A stretch of DNA of 64,000 nucleotides from Actinomycetes bacterium (GCA_023392635.1 JAEVYS010000068.1:1-64000); one strand, 5' to 3'; shown: positions 15,099-28,014, counted from the stretch's first letter. Program-made: numbers and translations. The notes: generated by a model from the letters alone, not told the origin.

Positions 15099-15568
15099 TG
15101 CCTCGCAAGGGTCCCGCCCCGAAGCGTCCCGTCGTCGTCGACCCGGTCTACGGCTCGCCGCTGGTGTCCCAGCTGGTCAGCAAGATCCTCCTCGACGGCA
15201 AGAAGACGACTGCCCAGAGCATCGTGTACGACGCCCTCGAGGGCACCAGGGTCAAGACCGGCGTCGACCCCGTGCAGACCCTCAAGAAGGCGCTCGACAA
15301 CATCCGTCCCGCGCTCGAGGTGAAGAGCCGTCGCGTCGGTGGCGCCACCTACCAGGTGCCGGTCGAGGTGAAGCCCGCCCGGGCGAACACCCTGGCGCTG
15401 CGCTGGCTGGTGAGCTTCTCGCGCGCCCGTCGCGAGAAGACGATGACCGAGCGTCTGATGAACGAGCTGCTGGACGCGTCCAACGGTCTCGGCGCGTCCG
15501 TGAAGCGCCGCGAGGACACCCACAAGATGGCTGAGGCGAACCGCGCGTTCGCCCACTACCGCTGGTGA
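15098..15568 (+). CDS. rpsG: 30S ribosomal protein S7
   Basis: 156 residues, the usual length. S7 nucleates assembly of the 30S head by binding 16S rRNA. It carries the conserved N-terminus (MPRKGPAPKRP...DPVYGS), the VGGATYQVPVEV beta-hairpin and the KREDTHKMAEANRAFAHYRW C-terminus. Start overlaps the rpsL stop. A hairpin (15596-15624) lies between it and fusA. Confidence 0.98.
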   Translation: MPRKGPAPKRPVVVDPVYGSPLVSQLVSKILLDGKKTTAQSIVYDALEGTRVKTGVDPVQTLKKALDNIRPALEVKSRRVGGATYQVPVEVKPARANTLALRWLVSFSRARREKTMTERLMNELLDASNGLGASVKRREDTHKMAEANRAFAHYRW

Positions 15569-15595
15569 CCTCGGCGCAGTAGTCCAGACCCAAGG

Positions 15596-15624
15596 CAGGG
15601 CACGGCAGCGAACGCCGTGCCCTG
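15596..15624 (+). terminator. Intercistronic hairpin rpsG-fusA
   Basis: Perfect 11-base stem CAGGGCACGGC/GCCGTGCCCTG with a 7-base loop, 28 bases after rpsG. No T tract follows. It could be a partial terminator or an RNA-stability element setting fusA dose relative to rpsL-rpsG. Confidence 0.5.
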
Positions 15625-15689
15625 TCCCCTGACTTCAGCAGCGTCCCCGCCGACGCCGCTTCGCAGCAGAACGGAAGGTTGAGCCCAAA

Positions 15690-17801
<2,112 letters not shown>

Positions 17802-17835
17802 GTTTGACTCAGGAACGCCACTAGAGAAAACTTGG

Positions 17836-17861
17836 CACGGTCCGCGTTCGCGCGGACCGTG
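17836..17861 (+). terminator. Intercistronic hairpin fusA-tuf with TTCG loop
   Basis: Perfect 11-base stem CACGGTCCGCG/CGCGGACCGTG closed by a TTCG tetraloop, 34 bases after fusA and about 70 bases before tuf. No T tract. Probably an RNA processing or attenuation element, since tuf needs far higher expression than fusA. Confidence 0.5.
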
Positions 17862-17930
17862 ACCATGCAGTCAAACAATCAGTAACGCCCCGCGAGCCTC
17901 GCGTGGCGACACATCCGAAAAGGAGCCCAA

Positions 17931-19124
<1,194 letters not shown>

Positions 19125-19146
19125 GCTGACTCACTCGTAGATCCCT

Positions 19147-19183
19147 CAGTTCGGCCCCTGCCCCCGTGGCAGGGGCCGAACTG
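19147..19183 (+). terminator. Terminator of the str operon
   Basis: Perfect 16-base stem (19147-19162 with 19168-19183) and 5-base loop, starting 23 bases after tuf. No T tract follows, as is common in high-GC actinobacteria. Confidence 0.75.
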
Positions 19184-19221
19184 CGTCCTGGGACGGGGGA
19201 GGGCGGGGTAGCCTGCCGGAC

Positions 19222-19734
19222 GTGACCATCCATCGCAGCCACCCGTTCGCCGACCCGCCGTCGGCGCGGGACGCCGTCCGCGCCTTCCGGGGACGGTTGG
19301 CCTCCGGGGTGACGCTGTGGACGTCCCGGGGGCCCCGCAAGCCCGCCGGCCTGACCGTCTCGTCCGTGCTGGTCGCCCACGGCGCACCGCCGCGCATCCT
19401 TGCCCTGCTCGACCCGTTGTCTGACCTGGTCGAGGCGCTGACGTCGTCGGGAAGGGCGGCGGTGAGCATCCTGTCCCGCGACCAGGCGCGGCTCTCCGAC
19501 ATCTTCGCCGGTGAGGCCCCTGCGCCCGGTGGCGCCTTCCGCCACGCGGGGTTCACCGAGACCGACTGGGGGCCGGTGCCCGACGGGGTCCTCACCTGGG
19601 CGGGTGTTCGCCTGGAGGGCACCGGAGAGGTGGGTTACTCCCGGCTGGTCACCTGTGTGGTGGAGGACGTCACCACCGGCGAGGACGCCGACCCCTTGCT
19701 GCACTACCGCGGTCGCTATCCCCGGCTCGCCTGA
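19222..19734 (+). CDS. Flavin reductase-like FMN-binding split-barrel protein
   Basis: 170 residues. The segment FRGRLASGVTLWTSRGP-RKPAGLTVSSVLVAHGAPPRILALLDPLSDL and the later FAGEAPAP...F resemble flavin reductase domain proteins (HpaC/RutF type), which bind FMN and usually supply reduced flavin to a monooxygenase; no partner monooxygenase is seen. GTG 19222 is the likely start. The stop codon (19732-19734) lies three bases before the predicted left end of an IS110 element, so the gene is intact but has lost its native 3' flank. Specific function unknown. Confidence 0.7.
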   Translation: MTIHRSHPFADPPSARDAVRAFRGRLASGVTLWTSRGPRKPAGLTVSSVLVAHGAPPRILALLDPLSDLVEALTSSGRAAVSILSRDQARLSDIFAGEAPAPGGAFRHAGFTETDWGPVPDGVLTWAGVRLEGTGEVGYSRLVTCVVEDVTTGEDADPLLHYRGRYPRLA

Positions 19735-19753
19735 TGCTCACTGGTTGACCCTT

Positions 19754-19950
19754 GGGGTGGATGAGGCTAATGGTCTTGTCTGCACCCCGAGTCGCCGGGT
19801 CATTGCCGGGCTGAGCGTGTTGCCTTCGGGACGACCTGCCTGAGAGTTGCAGGGCCTGGTGGCCCGGGACGTGCTGATCGGCCATAGGGCTATGCGCCAA
19901 GGACCGTTGCCGGGTCCCGGAGCGCCGCAGTGAGCGACCGACCGTCACGC
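19754..19950 (+). ncRNA. Predicted IS110 bridge RNA
   Basis: The non-coding left end can be folded in the order described for the IS621 bridge RNA. A 5' stem-loop (GGGGTG 19754-19759 with CACCCC 19783-19788). A first loop closed by GTCgCCGGG (19791-19799)/CCCGGGAC (19863-19870) with an inner UUCG hairpin (19819-19835). A second loop with an inner hairpin GGACC/GGTCC (19901-19905/19913-19917). Guides: CCTGAGAG (19839-19846) is the complement of core plus right target flank (21218-21225); CATAGGGCT (19883-19891) equals the right end plus core (21211-21219); CAGTGAG (19928-19934) is the complement of core plus left end (19737-19743). The left-target guide is weak: only CTGA (19811-19814) is in register. 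RNA ends are approximate. Confidence 0.7.
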
Positions 19951-19995
19951 CCCGGACGGAGTGCTGATCCGTGGGCTGACGGAAGGAGCACTCTC

Positions 19996-21210
19996 ATGCA
20001 GGCTACGCCCACTTTCGCCGGGATTGACTGGTCCTGGCAGCACCATGCGTTGTGCATCGTGGACAACGATGGGCAGCGGATCACCGAGGCTACGGTGTCG
20101 CATTCACGGCCGGGCCTGAACAAGCTCACCACGCTGCTGCGCCAGCATGGCGTGGTGCGGGTCGGGATCGAGCGCGGCGACGGGCCGGTCGTCGAACACC
20201 TGGTGCGTGACGGGTTCGAGGTCGTTGTCATCAGCGCACGCCAAGTGAAGTCGCTGCGGGCCCGCTATGGGTCGGCGGGCAACAAGGACGACCGGTTCGA
20301 CGCTTTCGTCCTGGCCGATGCCTTGCGCACCGATGCCGGTCGGTGGTCGATCGTGCAACCAGACCGCGACGAGACGATTGCATTGCGGATGCTTGTGCGT
20401 GCCCGACATGACCTGATCGGCCACCGGATCGCTGTGGCCAACCAGTTGCTCGCGGTGTTGCAGCACAACTTCCCCGGCGCTATCGGCCTGTTCAGCCAGC
20501 TCGATATCCCCATCAGCCTCGCGTTCCTTCACCGCTTCCCGACCGAAGCAAAGGCCGCATGGCTATCGCCTTTGCGGATGGCGCACTGGCTCAAGGCCAA
20601 CAGCTACTGCGGCCGTCACACGCCGATCCACCTGATAGAGCACCTGCACCAAGCGCCCACCGGCCGTGTTGATGGACCAGCAGCTGAGGCCAGCGAGGTC
20701 ATCGTGGTGACCCTGGTCGACCTGCTTGTGACACTGCGCCAACAGCAGGACCAGCCCGAGGCCAGGATCAAGGAAGCATTACTGGCCCACCCCGACGGCA
20801 CCATCTTCCAATCCCTTCCTCGCGCCGGCGTGGTCCGCGCAGCCACCCTGCTCGCCGAGATCGGGGATTGCCGAGCCCGGTTCCCCGACCCGCCGGCGCT
20901 CGCCGCGGCGGCCGGGGTCGCACCATCGACCCGTCAGTCCGGCAAACATCTCACCGTGGCCTACCGACGCGGCTGCAACAAGCAGCTCCCCGCCGCGCTC
21001 ATCGACTGGGCCCAAGACACTCCCCGCGCGAACGCCTGGGCCCGCGACACCTACGACCGAGCCCGCGCACGCGGCTGTCGGCACCCCCACGCGGCGCGGA
21101 TCCTGGCACAAAGCTGGACCCGGATCCTATGGCGCTGCTGGCACGATCACGTGCCCTACAACCCCGACCTACACGGCCGTCTCAACGCTTTCCAGGCAGA
21201 CGCTGCTTGA
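19996..21210 (+). CDS. IS110-family transposase (bridge-RNA-guided recombinase type)
   Basis: 404 residues, ATG 19996 behind GGAAGGAG. The N-terminal RuvC-like DEDD domain shows GIDW (Asp11), VGIER (Glu59) and NKDDRFDAFVLADALR (Asp99, Asp102). A helical linker follows, then the C-terminal Tnp_20 domain with LLAEIGDCRARFPDPPALAAAAGVAPSTRQSGK; a serine of APSTRQSG (Ser311 or Ser315) should be the recombination nucleophile. Both catalytic parts are intact, so the enzyme is probably active. IS110 recombinases act with a bridge RNA from the element's non-coding end to join donor and target. The reading frame stops one base before the repeat CATAGGGCT that ends the element. Confidence 0.92.
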   Translation: MQATPTFAGIDWSWQHHALCIVDNDGQRITEATVSHSRPGLNKLTTLLRQHGVVRVGIERGDGPVVEHLVRDGFEVVVISARQVKSLRARYGSAGNKDDRFDAFVLADALRTDAGRWSIVQPDRDETIALRMLVRARHDLIGHRIAVANQLLAVLQHNFPGAIGLFSQLDIPISLAFLHRFPTEAKAAWLSPLRMAHWLKANSYCGRHTPIHLIEHLHQAPTGRVDGPAAEASEVIVVTLVDLLVTLRQQQDQPEARIKEALLAHPDGTIFQSLPRAGVVRAATLLAEIGDCRARFPDPPALAAAAGVAPSTRQSGKHLTVAYRRGCNKQLPAALIDWAQDTPRANAWARDTYDRARARGCRHPHAARILAQSWTRILWRCWHDHVPYNPDLHGRLNAFQADAA

Positions 21211-21220
21211 CATAGGGCTC

Positions 21221-22150
21221 TCAGGAGACGTCGATCTCCAGGTCGGCCCTGGTCGGCGGGTTGGCGCCCGGGCGCGAGACGGTGATCGCGGCGCAGGCCA
21301 GGGCCCGTTCGACCGCCGCGGTGATCGCCGGCCACTCCGCGAAGCGCAGGCGCTCGCGGGCGTCCGCACCGCCGAGCAGCCCGGCGTCCAGCAGGCCGGA
21401 GATCAGGCCGGCCATGAACGAGTCGCCGGCACCCACCGTGTCGGCCACCACGGTCGGCAGGGTGGGGAAGCGCTGCAACTCGCCCCCCGCGAGCACGATC
21501 AGCTCCTCACCGCCCTGGGTGACCGCGCAGACCGACGGCCCCAGGGACGCCCAGTGCGCGAGGACCTGTGTGCTGGGCGTCGTGCCGTAGAGCCAGCGGA
21601 CGTCCTCGTCGGAGGCCTTCACCACGTCGGCGAGGCCGATGAGCCGCTCGATCACGGGACGGGCGTCCGCCGGGTCGCCCATCAGTGTGGGCCGGCAGTT
21701 CGGGTCGTAGGAGAACGTGGCGTGCCTGCGGGCCGCCCGGACGATCTCCAGCACCGCCGCGCCGCCGGGGGAGAGGGTGGCCGCGATTGAGCCCGTGTGC
21801 AGGTGTCCGCCCCGCGGCACCACCACGGCGCGAGGGTCGACGCGCCAGTCGAGGTCGAATTCGTAGGTGGCGACGCCCGCGGCGTCCAGGCGTGCTTCCG
21901 CTGTCGGCGTACGTTCGGCGTGGGTGCTGCCCTCGGTCAGTTCGACGCGCTCGGCCGCCATGAGGTCGGCGATCCGCCGTCCGCGGGCATCGGTGCCGAT
22001 GTGCGTGGCCAGCCGGGTGGGGTGCCCGAGCCGCGCCAGGCCGATCGCCACGTTGGCCGGACTGCCCCCGACGTGCTCGGCACTGGCGCCGGAGAGGGGG
22101 CTGACGATGTCGATGAGCGCCTCGCCCACGACGGTGACGGATGCCTGCAT
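21221..22150 (-). CDS. PfkB-family carbohydrate kinase (fructokinase-like)
   Basis: 309-residue sugar kinase. N-terminal VVGEALIDIV and GGSPANVAIGLARLG (PfkB signature 1), C-terminal DTVGAGDSFMAGLISG (237-252, signature 2, catalytic Asp243). The closest architecture is bacterial fructokinase/ribokinase-like enzymes; the exact sugar is not readable. ATG at 22150. The stop codon ends at 21221, immediately beside the right end of the IS110 element, so the coding region is complete but the insertion separates it from the convergent flavin-reductase gene. Confidence 0.85.
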   Translation of the reverse strand: MQASVTVVGEALIDIVSPLSGASAEHVGGSPANVAIGLARLGHPTRLATHIGTDARGRRIADLMAAERVELTEGSTHAERTPTAEARLDAAGVATYEFDLDWRVDPRAVVVPRGGHLHTGSIAATLSPGGAAVLEIVRAARRHATFSYDPNCRPTLMGDPADARPVIERLIGLADVVKASDEDVRWLYGTTPSTQVLAHWASLGPSVCAVTQGGEELIVLAGGELQRFPTLPTVVADTVGAGDSFMAGLISGLLDAGLLGGADARERLRFAEWPAITAAVERALACAAITVSRPGANPPTRADLEIDVS

Positions 22151-22218
22151 GCGCCAACCTTAAGGGTCGGGGGCGTCCACGGTGGGCGGTGTCGACAGGT
22201 CCCGGCCCGGGCCGGACG

Positions 22219-23898
22219 TCAGCCCTGACGCCTCTGGATCGCGGCCCATTCGTCGCGCAGGCCGACCGTCCGGTGGAACAGGCGTGGCGTGTCGGGGTCG
22301 GCCGCGAAGTAGCCGAGGCGCTCGAACTGCAGTACCTGTCCGGGCGCGGCGTCCCCGACCGCGGCCTCGGCGCGACCGGTGACGATCCTGCGCGAGTCCG
22401 GGTTCACGTCGTCGAGGGCCTCGCCCGTGGCCTCGCCGGGGACGGGCGCGGTGAACAGCCGCTCGTACAGTGCGACGGTGACGTCGAGGGCGTGCGGAAC
22501 CGACACCCAGTGCATGGTCGACTTCACCTTGCGCCCGTCCGGGGCATCACCACCGCGCGTCTGCGGGTCGTAGGTGGCGTGGACCACGGTCACGGTGCCG
22601 TCGGCGTCCTTCTCCACTCCGGTCGCCGTTACCAGATACGCGCCGCGCAGGCGTACCTCACGTCCGATCGTCAGCCGGAAGTACTTCGGCGGCGGGACTT
22701 CGGCGAAGTCCTCGGCCTCGATCCACAGCTCCCCGGAGAAGGCCACCTGGCGGGTGCCGTCCTCGGGGTTCTCCGGGTTGTTCGCGACCTCGAAGTACTC
22801 CACGACCGGATCACCGGAGGCGTCGGTCGGCCAGTTGTCGATCACCAGCCGGAGCGGGTCGAGCACGGCCATCCGTCGCTGGGCGGTGGCGTTCAGCTCC
22901 CGACGGACGTAGGCCTCGAGAGCCTCGATGGCCTGCCGGCTGTTGGTGCGTGTGGTGCCGATCTCGGCACAGAACCCGCGGATCGCGCGCGCGGGGTAGC
23001 CGCGGCGACGCAGTCCGCGCAGGGTGGGCATGCGCGGGTCGTCCCAGCCGTCGACCGTCCCGTCGGCCACGAGCTTGGCCAGGCGCCGCTTGCTCGTGAC
23101 GGTGTGGGTGAACTCCAGGCGTGCGAACTCGATCTGCCTGGGCTTGTCCCCGGGCAGCGGCAGGTGCTCGAGGTACCAGTCGTAGAGCGGACGGTGGGTG
23201 TCGAACTCGAGCGTGCAGATCGAGTGGGTGACCCCCTCGATGGCGTCGCTCTGGCCGTGCGCCCAGTCGTAGGTGGGGTAGATGACCCAGTCGCCGCCGG
23301 TGCGGAAGTGGTGGCTGTGGCGGATCCGGTACATGACCGGGTCGCGCAGGGCCATGTTCTCGTGGTTCATGTCGATCTTCGCCCGCAGCACCCGCGAGCC
23401 CTCGGCGAACTCGCCGGCCTTCATCCGCCGCAGCAGGTCGAGGTTCTCCTCCTTGCTGCGGGTACGGAAGGGGCTGTCGACGCCCGGCTTGCCGAAGCCG
23501 CCGCGCTGCGCGGAGATGGTCTCGGTGTCCTGGTCGTCCACATAGGCCAGGCCCTGGGTCACCAGGTGTTCGGCCCACTCGTACAGCTGCCCGAAGTAGT
23601 CGGACGCATGCAGCAGCGCCGCCGGGGAGAAGCCGAGCCACTCGATGTCGGCGACGATCGAATCGACGAACTCCGTCTCCTCGGTGTCGGGGTTCGTGTC
23701 GTCCAGCCGCAGGTTGCACAGCCCGCCGAACTCCTCTGCGGTACCGAAGTCCACCGTGATCGCCTTCGCGTGGCCGATGTGGAGGTAGCCGTTGGGTTCG
23801 GGTGGGAACCGGGTCTGCACACGCCCTGCGTAGGTCCCCTGCTCGTTGTCGCGGCGGATGATGTCGCGGATGAAGTCGTTGGCAACGGGCTGGGTCAT
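22219..23898 (-). CDS. glnS: Glutaminyl-tRNA synthetase
   Basis: 559-residue class I aminoacyl-tRNA synthetase that charges tRNA-Gln. The HIGH motif lies in PPEPNGYLHIGHAK (32-45), the KMSKS-equivalent is VTSKR (267-271). Diagnostic GlnRS stretches include LRLDDTNPDTEETEFVDSI and RIRHSHHFRTGGDWVIYPTYDWAHGQSDAIEG. An anticodon-binding beta-barrel domain makes up the rest. Many actinobacteria make Gln-tRNA indirectly via GatCAB, so a direct GlnRS is a lineage-restricted trait, usually explained by transfer. It is divergent from gltX across a 40-bp palindrome. Confidence 0.95.
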   Translation of the reverse strand: MTQPVANDFIRDIIRRDNEQGTYAGRVQTRFPPEPNGYLHIGHAKAITVDFGTAEEFGGLCNLRLDDTNPDTEETEFVDSIVADIEWLGFSPAALLHASDYFGQLYEWAEHLVTQGLAYVDDQDTETISAQRGGFGKPGVDSPFRTRSKEENLDLLRRMKAGEFAEGSRVLRAKIDMNHENMALRDPVMYRIRHSHHFRTGGDWVIYPTYDWAHGQSDAIEGVTHSICTLEFDTHRPLYDWYLEHLPLPGDKPRQIEFARLEFTHTVTSKRRLAKLVADGTVDGWDDPRMPTLRGLRRRGYPARAIRGFCAEIGTTRTNSRQAIEALEAYVRRELNATAQRRMAVLDPLRLVIDNWPTDASGDPVVEYFEVANNPENPEDGTRQVAFSGELWIEAEDFAEVPPPKYFRLTIGREVRLRGAYLVTATGVEKDADGTVTVVHATYDPQTRGGDAPDGRKVKSTMHWVSVPHALDVTVALYERLFTAPVPGEATGEALDDVNPDSRRIVTGRAEAAVGDAAPGQVLQFERLGYFAADPDTPRLFHRTVGLRDEWAAIQRRQG

Positions 23899-23966
23899 GG
23901 CCGAAAAGTTACCATTCTCCGCACCTCACTCCCGCCGGGCGCCCACCCCGTCCGGACGCCCTCGAG

Positions 23967-24006
23967 AGTCACAGCCGCCCCCGGAATTCCGGGGGCGGCT
24001 GTGACT
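23967..24006. repeat. 40-bp perfect palindrome between glnS and gltX
   Basis: Bases 23967-23986 are the exact reverse complement of 23987-24006, with a GGAATTCC centre and no spacer. A 14-base part of the right arm (CGGGGGCGGCTGTG) is repeated directly at 24009-24022. It occupies the gap between two divergent tRNA synthetase genes. It could form a cruciform or a long RNA hairpin in either leader, or be an operator or a mobile palindromic repeat; I cannot decide. Confidence 0.8.
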
Positions 24007-24074
24007 TTCGGGGGCGGCTGTGGGTCGAGGGGCCGGAAGGGGAGACCGGCGGCGTTCGGTAGGCTGTTGCGGCG

Positions 24075-25537
<1,463 letters not shown>

Positions 25538-25541
<4 letters not shown>

Positions 25542-26272
25542 GCGTCGTCGCCGTCTTCGGTGGCCGCAGCGAGATCGGGCTGGCGGTCGCGTCCCGGCTC
25601 GCTCCCGGGAACACGGTGGTGCTGGCCGCCCGCCCCGGTCCGATGGACGCGGCGGTCGAGGTCTGCCGGTCCGCGGGAGCCGCGCGGGTGGAGACGGTCG
25701 AGTTCGACGCCGACGACGTGGACGCCCAGCCCGCGCTGGTCGCCTCGATCGAGGAGTCGGTCGGCCCGATCGACGTCGCCGTGCTCGCCTTCGGGGTGCT
25801 CGGCGACCAAGCGGTGGCCGAGCGGGACGCGTCCGCTGCTGCCGCCCTGCTGCACACCGACTTCATCGCCCAGGCTGCGCTCCTCACGGTGCTGGCCGAA
25901 CGCATGAAGCCGCGCGGCACGGGGACCCTGGTCGCGTTCTCCTCGGTGGCCGGGGCACGGGTACGGCGGGCGAACTACGTCTACGGCTCGGCGAAGGCGG
26001 GGCTGGACGGTTTCGCCTCCGGCTTGGCGGACGCGTTGCACGGCACCGGGGTGCGCCTGGTCATCGCCCGCCCGGGTTTCGTGATCGGCCGGATGACGGC
26101 AGGCATGGAGCCGGCGCCGTTCTCGTCCACACCCGACCAGGTCGCCGATGCGGTCGTCGCGCGCATCCGCAACGGGGGTGGCGTCGACCTGTGGATCCCG
26201 TGGCAGCTGCGGGTGATGTTCGCCATCGCACGCGTCGTGCCGCGGTCGCTGTGGCGCCGCATGCCGCGCTGA
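25538..26272 (+). CDS. Short-chain dehydrogenase/reductase, DprE2-like
   Basis: 244-residue NAD(P)-dependent SDR. N-terminal FGGRSEIGLAVASRL is the nucleotide-binding loop with the GGxSEIG form seen in DprE2-type reductases. The catalytic Ser135/136 (AFSSVAGARVRRANY) and Tyr149-x3-Lys153 (YGSAK) are present. DprE2 makes decaprenyl-phospho-arabinose for arabinogalactan; nothing else of that pathway is in the window, so only the SDR call is firm. GTG 25538 overlaps the gltX stop; a longer upstream reading frame is inside gltX and is not used. Confidence 0.8.
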
Positions 26273-26297
26273 CGTCATTCGTCCACGCTTTCCCGCG

Positions 26298-26409
26298 GGT
26301 GTGACGGCTGAGGCGGGTGGGACGCGATCCGGGGCCAGATCACGACAGCGCGCGGCCCGCCCCTCGATTGTCGCGATCTGGCCACGATTCTCGTCACTCC
26401 CGTCACACC
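26298..26409. terminator. Nested inverted repeats between convergent genes
   Basis: The inner stem pairs 26333-26347 with 26369-26383 (14 of 15 bases). The outer stem pairs GGTGTGACGG (26298-26307) with CCGTCACACC (26400-26409). The 171-base gap separates two convergent genes, so a bidirectional terminator is the simplest reading. Confidence 0.5.
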
Positions 26410-26443
26410 TGCCCCGTGCGGCGGCGGGAATGGCGAGATGGCG

Positions 26444-27433
26444 TCAGTGCTCCTCGGCGGCTTCCCACTCGTCGGGGAGCGCGGGGATCCCGGCCGGCGC
26501 CTCACCGGTGGCCTGGCGGATCATCACCACCCCGCCGATGATGAGCGCTCCGCCGAGCAACTGCATCCAGCTGGGCTGTTCGCCGAGCACAACCGCGGCC
26601 ACGAGCCCGGCGAAGAGCACCTCCGACAGGCTCACGAAGGAGCTCAGGCGCTCGCCCATCAGCGCGATGCCGGCGACGCCGAGGCCGTACGCGAGCGCGG
26701 TGGCGCAGACCACGATCACGGCCAGCGGCACCCACCACGGCACGAGGGAACCCATCAGCTCCACGTCCACCAGCGGTGCCGAGTAGGGGAGGGCGCCCAC
26801 CAGGATCGCCAGTCCCAGCACCACCGCGCCGATCGGCAGGCCGAAGCCCGGCAGCGCCAGGGGGTGCAAGCGGGTCGGGCGCGCGCCGATCACGAAGTAC
26901 GCGGCCGCGCCCACCATGGCCAGCAGCCCGAAGGTGACACCCAGCGCGTCGAGTCTCGCCCCGGTGAGGTCGAGGACGCAGAACAGGCCCACCACGCTGG
27001 TCAGCGTCCCGGCCAGCACCAGCCGGGAGGGGGCGTGGCGCGTTCGCACCCAGGCGAGGAGCACCAGCGCAACGGGGGCCATGTACTCCAGCAGCAGGGC
27101 GACGCTCACGCTGATCCGTGACACGGCCGCGAAGTACATCAGCTGGGCGATCGCCACGGCGAGGGCTCCGAACCCGACGAGCGTCCGCCATTCGGCGACG
27201 ACGTCGCGCAGCCGCCCGCGCATCACCCACACGCCCACGGGCAGGAGGAGGACGGCCGCGCACGTGACCCGCCAGAACACCGCGGCGCCCGGCGTCCAGC
27301 CCGCGGCGAACAGCGGACGGGCGAACGTCCCGGACATCGCGAACGCCAGGGACGCGGCCAGCCCCAGGAGGATTCCCAGCCCCACACGGCTAGGCTGGAC
27401 ATCCGGCGCCACAGGCCTGGGGGACTCGCTCAC
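26444..27433 (-). CDS. EamA/DMT-superfamily transporter
   Basis: 329-residue protein with ten hydrophobic segments in two EamA repeats (about 18-150 and 165-310), the RhtA/YdcZ-like drug/metabolite layout. Signature-like stretches: RPLFAAGWTPGAAVFWRV, MYFAAVSRISVSVALLLEYMAPV, and VAGIALMGERLSSFVSLSEVLFAGLVAAVVLGEQP. Substrate unknown; homologues export amino acids or metabolites. GTG 27433 is the start; the C-terminal tail is acidic and cytoplasmic. Convergent with the SDR, divergent from the S10 operon. Confidence 0.8.
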   Translation of the reverse strand: MSESPRPVAPDVQPSRVGLGILLGLAASLAFAMSGTFARPLFAAGWTPGAAVFWRVTCAAVLLLPVGVWVMRGRLRDVVAEWRTLVGFGALAVAIAQLMYFAAVSRISVSVALLLEYMAPVALVLLAWVRTRHAPSRLVLAGTLTSVVGLFCVLDLTGARLDALGVTFGLLAMVGAAAYFVIGARPTRLHPLALPGFGLPIGAVVLGLAILVGALPYSAPLVDVELMGSLVPWWVPLAVIVVCATALAYGLGVAGIALMGERLSSFVSLSEVLFAGLVAAVVLGEQPSWMQLLGGALIIGGVVMIRQATGEAPAGIPALPDEWEAAEEH

Positions 27434-27461
27434 CCGGGCAATGCTGCCGCAGCGCGATGAT

Positions 27462-27491
27462 TTGGCAACTTCTCGCCCAGCATGAAAGAAT
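27462..27491 (+). promoter_or_regulatory. Putative S10 operon promoter
   Basis: TTGGCA (27462-27467), 18-base spacer, AAGAAT (27486-27491), giving a leader of about 195 bases before rpsJ. The leader contains several GC-rich hairpins but no motif I can name. Confidence 0.4.
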
Positions 27492-27691
27492 CGACAGGTT
27501 GCTCCGACGGGGACGCCTGCCTTGGCGGCCCTCCGGCAAGTCTGGCGCTCGAGTGCCGGGCCCTACCACGACCTTCCAAGAAGAGTCATGCGCGGCCCTG
27601 AACGGTTCGACACGCCCGACCGCGGGGGTCGGTGCAACGGCTCGTCCGGTAGATGCAGCCGGGTGAGGAAGACGAGAAGAAGGACGAACCA

Positions 27692-28003
27692 GTGGCGGGA
27701 CAGAAGATCCGGATCCGACTCCGGGCCTACGACCACGAGGTCATTGACTCCTCGGCGAAGAAGATCGTCGACACCGTGACCCGTACCGGCGCGAAGGTTG
27801 CGGGGCCCGTGCCCCTGCCGACCGAGAAGAACGTGTTCTGCGTGATCCGTTCTCCGCACAAGTACAAGGACAGCCGCGAGCACTTCGAGATGCGCACCCA
27901 CAAGCGGCTCATCGACATCCTCGACCCGACGCCGAAGACCGTCGACTCGCTCATGCGACTCGACCTTCCGGCCGGTGTCGACATCGAGATCAAGCTTCCG
28001 TGA
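27692..28003 (+). CDS. rpsJ: 30S ribosomal protein S10
   Basis: 103 residues, first gene of the S10 operon; S10 is also NusE in transcription antitermination. GTG 27692 with AAGGA upstream gives VAGQKIRIRLRAYDHEVIDSS, the family N-terminus; the upstream in-frame ATG (27653) is not supported. Conserved GPVPLPTEKNVFCVIRSPHKYKDSREHFEMRTHKRLIDI region is intact (family match over two stretches). Followed 11 bases later by rplC. Confidence 0.97.
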   Translation: MAGQKIRIRLRAYDHEVIDSSAKKIVDTVTRTGAKVAGPVPLPTEKNVFCVIRSPHKYKDSREHFEMRTHKRLIDILDPTPKTVDSLMRLDLPAGVDIEIKLP

Positions 28004-28014
28004 GGTCAGGGGAG

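Larger units (their letters stand above)
19737..21219 (+). mobile_element. IS110-family insertion sequence, about 1.48 kb
   Basis: One DEDD transposase gene (19996-21210) with a 258-base non-coding left end and a very short right end, the layout of IS110-group elements. I place the ends at a CT core dinucleotide: left core 19737-19738, right core 21218-21219. Removing the element leaves TGATG-CT-CTCAGG, a site between two convergent stop codons. As expected for IS110, no terminal inverted repeats or duplication beyond the core are seen. The ends were chosen because guide-like stretches in the left end match exactly these junctions (see the ncRNA entry). A population comparison with an empty site would settle them. 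Confidence 0.8.

Noticed and set aside
19737..21219. Terminal inverted repeats or a target duplication around the IS element
   Set aside because: None beyond the CT core; this is normal for IS110 and was not used as evidence against it.
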